A program made the position numbers and the translations under genes. This document shows, piece by piece, positions 8,206-15,512 of a DNA stretch of 64,000 bases (the first letter of the stretch is position 1; each line of letters starts with the position of its first letter). The stretch is from a bacterium. Lineage in GTDB: Bacteria; Cyanobacteriota; Vampirovibrionia; Obscuribacterales; Obscuribacteraceae. The notes beneath the pieces are model-generated. The model was given only the letters and a program-made list of their open reading frames with translations, had not been told where the DNA came from and did no database searches. The stretch spans positions 1 through 64,000 of the forward strand of contig WGMS01000014.1 in the NCBI GenBank assembly GCA_016124935.1, written 5' to 3'.

Positions 8206-8350
8206 ATTAACTGTGTGGATAGCTTGGTGTCAGAGAATGTGACACCAAATCAGGTGCAATTCTGCGGGCATCGGTCTGAATCGCCCTCAAAAGAGGTATG
8301 ACATACTTGGAAGCAAGCTCGGGACAGCATATGGCAGGGAGCCAGACTAC

Positions 8351-8842
8351 GTGCCCTCAAAATCAGCATCAATTCAAGACGGCGAGACTGTCTGGCAAAT
8401 TCGCAGCCAGGACGGAGGCTTGCTGATTATTCTGGTCATGGTCCTTATTGCTGTCGGTGTGGGCATATATAACCACACCTATGCTATCTGGAATCTCAAC
8501 TGGCCCGAAGTCGAGGGCGAGGTCGTGGTCCATTACCAGCACGATCTTAAATACGCTTACAAAGTAGGCGAGATGAAGTACACCCGTCGGCATTACGGGA
8601 TCTTGGACTGTTTTGCCTACGCGAACGGGGACAAGGTCAAAGTCCGCTACGAACCGGATAATCCGCTTAACTCCCGGCTGGATCTGGGCTTTTCTCTGGA
8701 TGTCCTGGCGCTCGCCCTGGTCGAGACCGCAACGGTGCTCGCCATCGCCTATCTCTTCAAGACCCGCTTCCGGCGCGTAATTGTCGAAAAGGTCGAAGAC
8801 GAATACACCGGCAGCACCTACCGCATCGAGTATCAGGACTGA
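8351..8842 (+). CDS. DUF3592-type membrane protein
   Basis: A 163-residue protein with one helix near residues 23-43 and another near 120-138. Between them is the DUF3592 pattern: 'NWPEVEGEVVV', then a Tyr-rich strand ('KYAYKVGEMKYT'), then 'GDKVKVRYEPDNPLNSRL'. In this family the segment between the helices forms a small beta domain at the membrane; its biochemical role is unknown. The start is GTG at 8351; upstream purines (GGGAG) could serve as ribosome-binding site. It appears monocistronic. Confidence 0.65.
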   Translation: MPSKSASIQDGETVWQIRSQDGGLLIILVMVLIAVGVGIYNHTYAIWNLNWPEVEGEVVVHYQHDLKYAYKVGEMKYTRRHYGILDCFAYANGDKVKVRYEPDNPLNSRLDLGFSLDVLALALVETATVLAIAYLFKTRFRRVIVEKVEDEYTGSTYRIEYQD

Positions 8843-8908
8843 AACCCGGTCACAAAACACAAGCCGCCGAATCGCTTCAGCTGTTTCTATTTACAGACTT
8901 GCTCCAGT

Positions 8909-9484
8909 CTAGCGCTGACCGCGAGCCCAGTGCAGCACGCTGCCGCGCACATTGGTCTTGGTCTGAGCGCCGTTAGTAGTATGCCCAGCTGTCGGAGTAT
9001 GGGCGGTGGTGGACTGTTTCGGGTCGTATCCTTTATATGGAGAATAAGTCTTCATGCGGTTGGTGGGCGCCGGAGTGGACGCGGTTGCGCTGGGCTTAGC
9101 CGGAGCCTTGTATTTGCCTGCTTTGCCCGATTTGCCCTTCTTCTGCGGTGCAGCCGGAGCCGGTGGCGGCGCCTTGGGCACGCCATTGTTCACGGCAGGC
9201 AGAGTGTTGCTGTAAGAGGGCAGTTGCTGCGAAAAGCGCTGAAAGCCCGCCCTGGGCAGGGGCATCGGTCGGTTGGGCGCCTGCATGCCGGGCTGACCAC
9301 CGCCGCCATTGCCGCGATAGTTAATCACCGGCGAGTCGTCGGTTATTTGTATCTGCTGCCGCGCCATATAAAAGTGACCCATATTAGGGTTACTCGGTTG
9401 TTGCGCCTTAGCTTCCTCCGCAAAGGCTACAGATAAAGCGGCAACAGTTAGTACTGCCATTAGCTTATAGCCAGGTTTCGCCAT
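8909..9484 (-). CDS. Secreted Ala/Pro-rich low-complexity protein
   Basis: A 191-residue protein from the ATG at 9484, preferred over the in-frame start at 9517 because GGGAG precedes it at good spacing and a signal peptide ('MAKPGYKLMAVLTVAALSVA') follows directly. The mature chain is rich in Pro, Ala, Gln, Lys and Thr, with stretches such as 'APPPAPAAPQKKGKSGK'; it is basic and probably disordered, which would suit binding to cell wall or polyanions. No domain is recognised. A near-consensus promoter lies about 50 bp upstream. Confidence 0.6.
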   Translation of the reverse strand: MAKPGYKLMAVLTVAALSVAFAEEAKAQQPSNPNMGHFYMARQQIQITDDSPVINYRGNGGGGQPGMQAPNRPMPLPRAGFQRFSQQLPSYSNTLPAVNNGVPKAPPPAPAAPQKKGKSGKAGKYKAPAKPSATASTPAPTNRMKTYSPYKGYDPKQSTTAHTPTAGHTTNGAQTKTNVRGSVLHWARGQR

Positions 9485-9534
9485 TTTGATCTCCCGGGAG
9501 TCCCGTTCTGTCAACAAATTTGGACTCTTAGACC

Positions 9535-9563
9535 AGTTTAATTAGGTAAAGTGTCGATGTCAA
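9535..9563 (-). promoter_or_regulatory. Sigma70-type promoter
   Basis: On the minus strand TTGACA (9558-9563) and TAAACT (9535-9540) are separated by exactly 17 bp. It points at the secreted Pro-rich protein gene starting at 9484. Confidence 0.65.
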
Positions 9564-9884
9564 GGAAAGGTCCAAAAATTCAGGGTTTTGGATACGTTTG
9601 CAAATTTCTCATACTGCATAATAGATGGGCGATTGAGGGAATTGTGCCCGTGCAGATAGAATCTATATGGATTTATCCTGGTTTTAATAATTAAACCAGA
9701 GCCAGGGAGCAGGCTGCCAAGACATGATACACTAGCCCAGCACCATGGCAACCCGTGGAGCAAGTCTAAATCCTGCGCTAAATTCAGACCGAAGCGTGCA
9801 GGCACGAGCACATTCTAAGACCTACGAAGAACGAACCGCGAACCTCGTGGAAGTTATATACAAAACGGAAAGCAAAGACAGTCA
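9564..9884. other. Intergenic region upstream of lpxI
   Basis: About 320 bp without a credible gene. An AT-rich inverted stretch (TGGTTTTAATAATTAAACCA, about 9678-9697) can form an 8-bp hairpin. It may be a terminator or regulator site, but there is no T-run. The lpxI promoter must lie here; 'GATACACT' near 9726 is a possible -10. Confidence 0.35.
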
Positions 9885-10754
9885 ATGAATTCAGCGACAG
9901 TAATGGACGATAATCAAGTCAAACAGAGACAGAAACTGGCTCTGGTGGCTGGCGAAGGTAAATTGCCCGCTATCATGGCGCAAAGCGCCAAAGAGAAGGG
10001 CTATGACGTAATGGGACTGGCGCTTTCCGAAGATGTGCTTCATGCCATCACGCCCCACTGTTACAAGGCGGTGCATATCGCCGTCGGGCAGGTGGGCAAG
10101 AACCTGAAACGGGTCAAAGACGAAGGTATTACCGAGGCGGTCTTTATAGGGCGCATCCCGAAGATTAACCTGCTTCAGAATATCTACAAATTCGACTGGA
10201 TGGCGGTTAAGGAGCTCTCGAAGCTCACCAACTTCAACGATGACACCATCCAGATGGCGATGGGCGATTTGTTAGATCGCAACGATGTGCGGGTCCTGCC
10301 CCAGCGGGAGTTTCTGCACCATCTCTTTCCCCAGGTCGGCGTGCTGACCAGGCGGCAGCCCAGCGTGGCTGACTATGCCGATATTAATTACGCGCTTAAA
10401 ATGGCCAAAGACATAGCGCGGCTGGACATCGGTCAGACCGTGGTGGTGCGGGACCGCATGATACTGGCGGTGGAGGCTATCGAAGGCACGGACAACGCCA
10501 TCAAGCGCGGTGTGTCCCTGGCGCGTGGACCGGTGGTGGTGGCTAAGGTGGCGAAGGTCAAACATGACCAGCGCTTCGATACCCCGACTATCGGTATAAC
10601 CACCTTGAAGGCGCTTATTTCTGGTGACCACAAAGGTGGTGTTATCGCCATCGGTGCCAACGAGACCATGGTCATCGACCAGGAAGAGATTGTTCAATTC
10701 GCCGACGAGAACAATATCTGTATTGTTGTGGTCGATTCTGATAACGAACAGTAG
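9885..10754 (+). CDS. lpxI: UDP-2,3-diacylglucosamine diphosphatase LpxI
   Basis: A 289-residue cytosolic enzyme that hydrolyses UDP-2,3-diacylglucosamine to lipid X plus UMP in lipid A synthesis, replacing LpxH where that is absent. The DUF1009 fold is visible along its length: N-terminal 'LALVAGEGKLPAIMAQSA', 'VFIGRIPKINLL', 'LDIGQTVVVRDRMILAVEAIEGTD', and near the end 'RFDTPTIGITTL', holding the conserved catalytic Asp, followed by 'IAIGANETMVID'. Length is typical. It is not in an lpx cluster here: a hairpin terminator follows and the his operon converges on it. Its presence implies lipopolysaccharide. Confidence 0.93.
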   Translation: MNSATVMDDNQVKQRQKLALVAGEGKLPAIMAQSAKEKGYDVMGLALSEDVLHAITPHCYKAVHIAVGQVGKNLKRVKDEGITEAVFIGRIPKINLLQNIYKFDWMAVKELSKLTNFNDDTIQMAMGDLLDRNDVRVLPQREFLHHLFPQVGVLTRRQPSVADYADINYALKMAKDIARLDIGQTVVVRDRMILAVEAIEGTDNAIKRGVSLARGPVVVAKVAKVKHDQRFDTPTIGITTLKALISGDHKGGVIAIGANETMVIDQEEIVQFADENNICIVVVDSDNEQ

Positions 10755-10866
10755 ATTATTCTAGAGCGCTTCCAAGATCTCGATTGCGGAGTCGGCGGTA
10801 ACAGATAGTTGATCTGTTGATCTGACCGGCATTTCCTTGTCAGGGTCTGCGGTCGTCCCGCCCGCG

Positions 10867-10891
10867 ATTTTAGAGGCTGCGCCTCTAAAAT
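10867..10891. terminator. Bidirectional terminator between lpxI and the his operon
   Basis: ATTTTAGAGGC (10867-10877) pairs perfectly with GCCTCTAAAAT (10881-10891) around a TGC loop. The A/T flanks give a T-run on either strand, so it can stop transcription of lpxI and of hisD, which converge here. Confidence 0.7.
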
Positions 10892-10921
10892 GTACGGTGC
10901 CTGGATCTCGACCGGCGGCTT

Positions 10922-12196
10922 TCAACTGCCCGGCAGTCTCGCTTCGGCTGCCAGTTTATGAACACGCAGACCTTCGACATCGGCGAGAGCCATGGTGTTT
11001 GTGGGTAGTTCCGAGGCGCCGGGGTTGACCTTGAGCCAGGTCTGGGCGCGCAGAAAAGTGAAAGGATTGAGCGCCCCAGAGAATCGTGCCGCTTTGTTTG
11101 TCGGCAGGGTATGATTTGGTCCGGCGGCATAGTCGCCGTAGGGCACCGTCGACAGTGAACCCAGCAATATGGTGCCATAGTGCTTTAGCTGCGGTTTCAA
11201 GTTGCCCGGGTTATCCGTATGGATTTCCAGGTGCTCCGGGGCAAGCTCGTTGCATTTATCTATGCAGGCTTCTATTGAAGTGAGCGCTGTTATTGTTACC
11301 TGGCTGTTCAGGCTTTCTATATTCTCGTTTAATTCGGCGGCGAGTTTTTCTATCTCTGTTTTTACCGCATCTGCTAGAACCTGGCTCGGGGTCAAAAGAA
11401 TCGCCCGGGCGTCTTCGCCGTGTTCGGCTTGCGAGACCAGATCCAGAGCAAGCCATCGGGCGTTGGCGGTATCGTCGGCGATGACGGCTATTTCACTGGG
11501 ACCGGCCAGCATGTCGATGCCTATCTCTCCCAAGAGCTGTCTTTTGGCTTCGGTCACATACAAGTTGCCGGGGCCGACCACCATGTCGACTTTCTTAATA
11601 GATTCGGTGCCAAGGGCGAGCGCTGCCACCGCCTGGGCACCACCGAGAATATAAATTTCGGTTACGCCGGATAGGCTGGCTGCGTAAATAGACTCGGGAC
11701 AGAGCGCAGGGGTCGCCACCACAATCTCTTCGACGCCGGCTACCCGGGCGGTTATTGTGGTCATCAAGGCGGTGGAGGGCAGCGGGTATTTGCCGCCGGG
11801 AACATAGCAGCCCACTCTTTGCACCGGGCGAAATTCGAGCCCGGTAGAAAACTCACCATGATCCAGTTTTATTGGGTGGGCGTTTCTCATCACCGCTTCG
11901 GCGAAGGCTTTAATGTTGTCATGGGCATAGCCGATGGCTTCTTTTGTTTCTGCAGAGACTTTGGCTATCTCTGCTTCGATTTGCTGTGTGCTCAGTCTAA
12001 ATCCAGGAATTAACAGGTCACCGAAGCCGGTTACTAGCTTTGTGAGGCCCTGGTCGCCGTTTGCTCTAACCTCGTCGACAATCTCTCTAACTGTCTGCTC
12101 GACCGATCTTGCCCGGGCTGTCTGCAGGTTGCTTTGAAGATTTTTTTGAGATGGCTTATCTGTTTTATCACCAGTTTTATTACCAGTTAGACTCAT
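10922..12196 (-). CDS. hisD: Histidinol dehydrogenase HisD
   Basis: A 424-residue Zn-dependent enzyme converting histidinol to histidine with two NAD+ (last two steps). Hallmarks in order: 'YVPGGKYPLPSTALMT', 'LGGAQAVAALALGTESI', 'GPGNLYVTEAKRQLLG', 'DMLAGPSEIAVIADDTA', 'DLVSQAEHGEDA' and 'ELAPEHLEIHT', which holds the catalytic Glu-His pair. The N-terminal ~20 residues are a Lys/Thr-rich extension outside the family core. It is the last gene of the operon; its ATG overlaps the stop of the hisA-I-E gene by 4 bp. A terminator follows. Confidence 0.95.
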   Translation of the reverse strand: MSLTGNKTGDKTDKPSQKNLQSNLQTARARSVEQTVREIVDEVRANGDQGLTKLVTGFGDLLIPGFRLSTQQIEAEIAKVSAETKEAIGYAHDNIKAFAEAVMRNAHPIKLDHGEFSTGLEFRPVQRVGCYVPGGKYPLPSTALMTTITARVAGVEEIVVATPALCPESIYAASLSGVTEIYILGGAQAVAALALGTESIKKVDMVVGPGNLYVTEAKRQLLGEIGIDMLAGPSEIAVIADDTANARWLALDLVSQAEHGEDARAILLTPSQVLADAVKTEIEKLAAELNENIESLNSQVTITALTSIEACIDKCNELAPEHLEIHTDNPGNLKPQLKHYGTILLGSLSTVPYGDYAAGPNHTLPTNKAARFSGALNPFTFLRAQTWLKVNPGASELPTNTMALADVEGLRVHKLAAEARLPGS

Positions 12197-13425
12197 CGGT
12201 TGCGCCCCCTGAGTTCGTTTACGATATCGGTCCAGTCCAGACCTTCGTCCACCGCCAGGGTGCTTACAAAGAATAATAAATCTGCTATCTCGTGTCTGAG
12301 GTTGTCTTTGGATTCGTAGTTCAGGACTTCTTTAGACTCTTCTTCGATTTTGGCAAGCAAGAGCGATCTATCTTTAAATAAGCTGGCAGAATAAGAGCCT
12401 TCGGGCAGGGTCTCTTTTCTCTCTTTCAATGTCTGAAAAAGCTCGCCCATCGAAAATGGCGCCTGGGTGCTGTTTCTAAAACAAGTGTAGGTCTCTCGAT
12501 GACAGGCCGGTCCTGCTTGCTTTACTTTAAATATTATCGCGTCCCGGTCACAGTCGGATCTTACAGAAATAAGCTCTTGTGTATTGCCCGAGGTGGCGCC
12601 TTTGACCCAGATCTCCTGGCGGGAGCGGCTGTAGTAGATGCCTTTGCCCTCTTTCATGGCGCGCGCCAGAGACTCTCTGGTGCTGTAGGCAAGCATCAAG
12701 ACTTCGCCCTCTTCGTCCTGGACTATGGTCGGCAGAAGCCCATTGTCAGGGAAGCGCAGGCAGTCTATCGCAATCTGCACCGGATCTATCATGCCTGTGT
12801 ACATAGCCATGCCGACCTGGACATCTATAGAGCGTTCGTTCAGCTCGATTATCTCTTCGGCGCAGTTGGCGCCACCGGCCACAGTGACCGCTTTCGATAA
12901 GCCACCGGCAAATTTTTCTATGGCTTCTTTAGGCAAGCCTTCTAAAGTGCCTTCGCTTTTGACGAAGGTCATAAGAAAACTATCGCAATAAGGTGCCAGT
13001 CTGGTGCTTCTTGCTTCTATAGACTCTCCGGTGCCTTCGGTCCAGCCTTTGTCCAGGACCTCGCCGTCCACATTGTCCAGGGCGACCATGCAAGAATCTG
13101 GTCTAAAGCGCCCCAGAAGCTCTGGGCTGGCCGCGGTGCCGAAGATAAGCTTCCGGGCACCGGCTTTGAGATACTCTATACCCAGGGCTTCTTCGCGGAT
13201 GCCGCCGCCGACTCGAACATCCGCCACTTTGCAGATCCTTTTGATAAGCTCTTTATTAGAGCCTTTGCCAAGCGCCGCATCGAGATCTATCACACAGATT
13301 TCGCCTATTCTATTCAGTCTGCGGGCAAGCTCCACCGGGTCGTTATCGAGCTCTAGCATAAGCTCTTTGCCGTTTTTGAGCTGGACTACTTTGCCGTCCA
13401 TGATGTCTATGCTCGGTACTATCAT
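12193..13425 (-). CDS. hisAIE: HisA-HisI-HisE three-domain fusion
   Basis: A 410-residue protein joining three his enzymes. Residues 1-222 are HisA (ProFAR isomerase, TIM barrel): 'PSIDIMDGKVVQL' with catalytic Asp7, 'VRVGGGIR', 'VALDNVDG' with the second Asp, 'VTVAGGANCAEEI'. Residues ~225-320 are HisI (phosphoribosyl-AMP cyclohydrolase): 'YYSRSRQEIWVKGATSGN', 'DCDRDAI' and 'GPACHRETYTCF' with the metal ligands. Residues ~325-410 are HisE (phosphoribosyl-ATP pyrophosphatase): 'KIEEESKEV' and 'LRHEIADLLFF'. HisIE fusions are common; a HisA domain in front is unusual. One chain would run steps 2, 3 and 4 consecutively. It overlaps hisF and hisD by 4 bp each. Confidence 0.93.
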   Translation of the reverse strand: MIVPSIDIMDGKVVQLKNGKELMLELDNDPVELARRLNRIGEICVIDLDAALGKGSNKELIKRICKVADVRVGGGIREEALGIEYLKAGARKLIFGTAASPELLGRFRPDSCMVALDNVDGEVLDKGWTEGTGESIEARSTRLAPYCDSFLMTFVKSEGTLEGLPKEAIEKFAGGLSKAVTVAGGANCAEEIIELNERSIDVQVGMAMYTGMIDPVQIAIDCLRFPDNGLLPTIVQDEEGEVLMLAYSTRESLARAMKEGKGIYYSRSRQEIWVKGATSGNTQELISVRSDCDRDAIIFKVKQAGPACHRETYTCFRNSTQAPFSMGELFQTLKERKETLPEGSYSASLFKDRSLLLAKIEEESKEVLNYESKDNLRHEIADLLFFVSTLAVDEGLDWTDIVNELRGRNR

Positions 13426-14294
13426 AGCCTTACCTCTATGTTGTTTTGTCTCAGGGTCTCTTTTATGGTCTTGATTTTGTATTTGTCGTCGTGCAATATC
13501 GAGGCGGCAAGAGCCGCATCGGCTCCCGCTTCTTTGAAGACATCGACGAAACAGCCCGGGCTTCCTGCACCGCCCGAGGCGATAACCGGGACTGATAATT
13601 CTTTTGCGAAGACTTCCACCATGGGCAGATCGAAGCCTATCTGCGTCCCGTCTCTATCGAAAGAGGTCAGAAGAATTTCTCCCGCGCCCAATTTTACCGC
13701 CTCTTTTGCCCAGGCAAGGGCGTCTATGGCAAGCGGCTTTCTGCCACCGTTAACCAGGACCTGCCAGGGCGAGATCGAGAGAAACTCTGCTTCTTCGGCT
13801 TCTTCGGCTTCTTCTGTCTTTACCCGGCGGGCGTCTATGGCGAGCACACAGCACTGGCTGCCGTATTTGTCGGCGATGGCTGCTATAAGAGAAGGGTCCG
13901 ACACCGCCGCCGAATTGACCGATACTTTATCGGCGCCGTTTTTCAAAAGTAGATCCGCGTTTTCAATAGATCTTATGCCGCCGCCCACGGTGAAAGGTAT
14001 TCGAAGACAATCGGCCACTTTCTCTACTGTATGAAGAAGAGTGTCTCGGTTCTCGACGGTGGCGGTAATATCTAGAAAGACCAGCTCGTCGGCGCCTTCC
14101 CTTTCGTAGCGCATGGCAAGTTCTATTGGGTCGCCGACATCGCGCAGCCCGGTAAAATTGACCCCTTTTACAGTGCGGCCGGCGGCTACGTCCAGGCAGG
14201 GGATGATTCTTTTACAAAGGTGAGAGACTTTGTTCTCGGCACTATCTGTATTGGTGCCGGTATTAGTTGCAGAGTCGGATTTAATTCGTTGCAT
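13422..14294 (-). CDS. hisF: Imidazole glycerol phosphate synthase cyclase HisF
   Basis: A 290-residue TIM barrel that uses ammonia from HisH to make imidazole glycerol phosphate and AICAR. Seen: 'RIIPCLDVAAGRTVKGVNF' with catalytic Asp, 'DELVFLDITAT', 'IPFTVGGGIRS', 'DKVSVNSAAV', 'VLAIDARRV' with the second Asp, 'TSFDRDGTQIGFD' and 'VIASGGAGS'. Typical HisF is ~255 residues. The extra length is a ~25-residue N-terminal Ser/Asn/Thr-rich extension and an acidic insert of repeated Glu-Glu-Ala after the second catalytic strand, encoded by 9-bp tandem repeats. It overlaps hisH by 14 bp. Confidence 0.94.
   Translation of the reverse strand: MQRIKSDSATNTGTNTDSAENKVSHLCKRIIPCLDVAAGRTVKGVNFTGLRDVGDPIELAMRYEREGADELVFLDITATVENRDTLLHTVEKVADCLRIPFTVGGGIRSIENADLLLKNGADKVSVNSAAVSDPSLIAAIADKYGSQCCVLAIDARRVKTEEAEEAEEAEFLSISPWQVLVNGGRKPLAIDALAWAKEAVKLGAGEILLTSFDRDGTQIGFDLPMVEVFAKELSVPVIASGGAGSPGCFVDVFKEAGADAALAASILHDDKYKIKTIKETLRQNNIEVRL
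13785..13815. repeat. 9-bp tandem repeat inside hisF
   Basis: CTTCTTCGG-type units repeat about three times (plus strand), encoding Glu-Glu-Ala repeats in a HisF loop. In-frame units of 9 bp allow length change without a frameshift. Confidence 0.8.
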
Positions 14295-14898
14295 CGAGCC
14301 AGCTCTCCATCAAGCTTTCGCCATAGTCACCGCTTCTCTCCGGGTGGAACTGATAGGCGGTGATATTGTCTTTTTTTATGCCCGAGGCAAAGTTTCGGTA
14401 GTATTGACTGCGGTGAGAGATAACCGCTTCGTTATTTGGATCAGCATAGTAGCTGTTGACGAAATAAGCATAGCCGCTGCCCTTTTTATTCTCGGTAGCA
14501 ACATGCGGCTCTACCAGATTCCAGCCTATCTGGGGCACTTTGCCGCTATCGAATTTTTTTACCATGCCTTCAATTAAGCCAAGTCCGGCTACACCAGGGG
14601 ATTCTTCGCTGCCTTCCAGCAAAACCTGCATGCCGACACAGATGCCCAGATAGGGGACTCCATCGTTTATTACTTCGACCAGTCTCTCTTTCTGACCGCT
14701 TGCTTCCAACAAGCGCATAACCGCCCCAAAAGAACCTACCCCGGGAAAGATAACCGGTAGCGTTCCTGATATATCGCGGTCTTTGCCCACGGAGATAGAC
14801 TCTATGCCCAGTCTATTTAAGCAGCGGCGGACGCTGCCGGTATTGCCGGCACCAATATCTAAAAGCTCGATGGCTCTCTTACACTCTTTGTTATTCAC
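14281..14898 (-). CDS. hisH: Imidazole glycerol phosphate synthase glutaminase HisH
   Basis: A 205-residue class I glutamine amidotransferase that supplies ammonia to HisF. Visible: N-terminal 'IGAGNTGSVRRCLNRLG', 'IFPGVGSFGAVM' (oxyanion strand), nucleophile Cys in 'YLGICVGMQVLL', 'VPQIGWN', and the His/Glu of the triad in 'YQFHPERSGDYG'. Length is normal. The stop overlaps the hisF start by 14 bp and its own start overlaps hisB by 4 bp, so the HisH and HisF partners are made together. Confidence 0.95.
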   Translation of the reverse strand: MNNKECKRAIELLDIGAGNTGSVRRCLNRLGIESISVGKDRDISGTLPVIFPGVGSFGAVMRLLEASGQKERLVEVINDGVPYLGICVGMQVLLEGSEESPGVAGLGLIEGMVKKFDSGKVPQIGWNLVEPHVATENKKGSGYAYFVNSYYADPNNEAVISHRSQYYRNFASGIKKDNITAYQFHPERSGDYGESLMESWLDATN

Positions 14899-15512
14899 TG
14901 GTCGAACATCCCCTTGGTGCTAAGGATCTCATTGCCTTCTATTTTTCTGGTCGCCATGCGCAGAGCTTTGCCCAGTCCCTTAAAAATCGCTTCTACAGCG
15001 TGGTGGTTATTATCTACATAAGCAAGATTGACATGGACAGTGGCTTTCAGTCCGTCGGCGAAACCTTTGAAGAACTCTCTAAACAGAGTCGGGTCTAAGG
15101 TGCCTATATTACCCGGCAATAGTTCCACGTTCCAGACACAATTTGCCCGACCGCAGATATCCAGAGCCACCGTCGCCAGTGACCCGTCCATAGGATAGGT
15201 AAAGAAGCCGGAGCGCTCTATCGGGCTGGTGTTGGCTTCGCCCAGCGCTTCTCTTATAGCTGTTCCCAGCACTATGCCCGTGTCTTCTATCAGGTGGTGA
15301 CCGTCGACCTCTATATCACCTTCAGCCGATACATTCAAAGAGAAACGTCCGTGACAGGCGAAGGCGTCGAGCATATGGGTCAGGAAGGGCAAGTCGGTTT
15401 TTATTTCGCGCTCGCCTGCTTTATCTAAATTGATCTCTATTTTGACCCTGGTCTCTTTGCTGACCCTTTCGGTTTTAGCAGATCTCGATATGTTTTTTAG
15501 TTCGGCGACCAT
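14895..15512 (-). CDS. hisB: Imidazoleglycerol-phosphate dehydratase HisB
   Basis: A 205-residue Mn-dependent dehydratase that makes imidazole acetol phosphate. Motifs: 'LPFLTHMLDAFACHGRF', 'DGHHLIEDTGIVLGTAI' and 'YVDNNHHAVEAIFKGLGKAL', the His-rich metal sites of the family. It is the single-domain form: the N-terminal histidinol-phosphatase domain found in enterobacterial HisB is absent. It starts at an ATG that shares one base with the TAA of the hisG-hisC gene. Confidence 0.95.
   Translation of the reverse strand: MVAELKNISRSAKTERVSKETRVKIEINLDKAGEREIKTDLPFLTHMLDAFACHGRFSLNVSAEGDIEVDGHHLIEDTGIVLGTAIREALGEANTSPIERSGFFTYPMDGSLATVALDICGRANCVWNVELLPGNIGTLDPTLFREFFKGFADGLKATVHVNLAYVDNNHHAVEAIFKGLGKALRMATRKIEGNEILSTKGMFDQ

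Noticed and set aside
11202..11654. Plus-strand ORF inside hisD
   Set aside because: The opposite strand is an unmistakable histidinol dehydrogenase; the ORF is a high-GC shadow.
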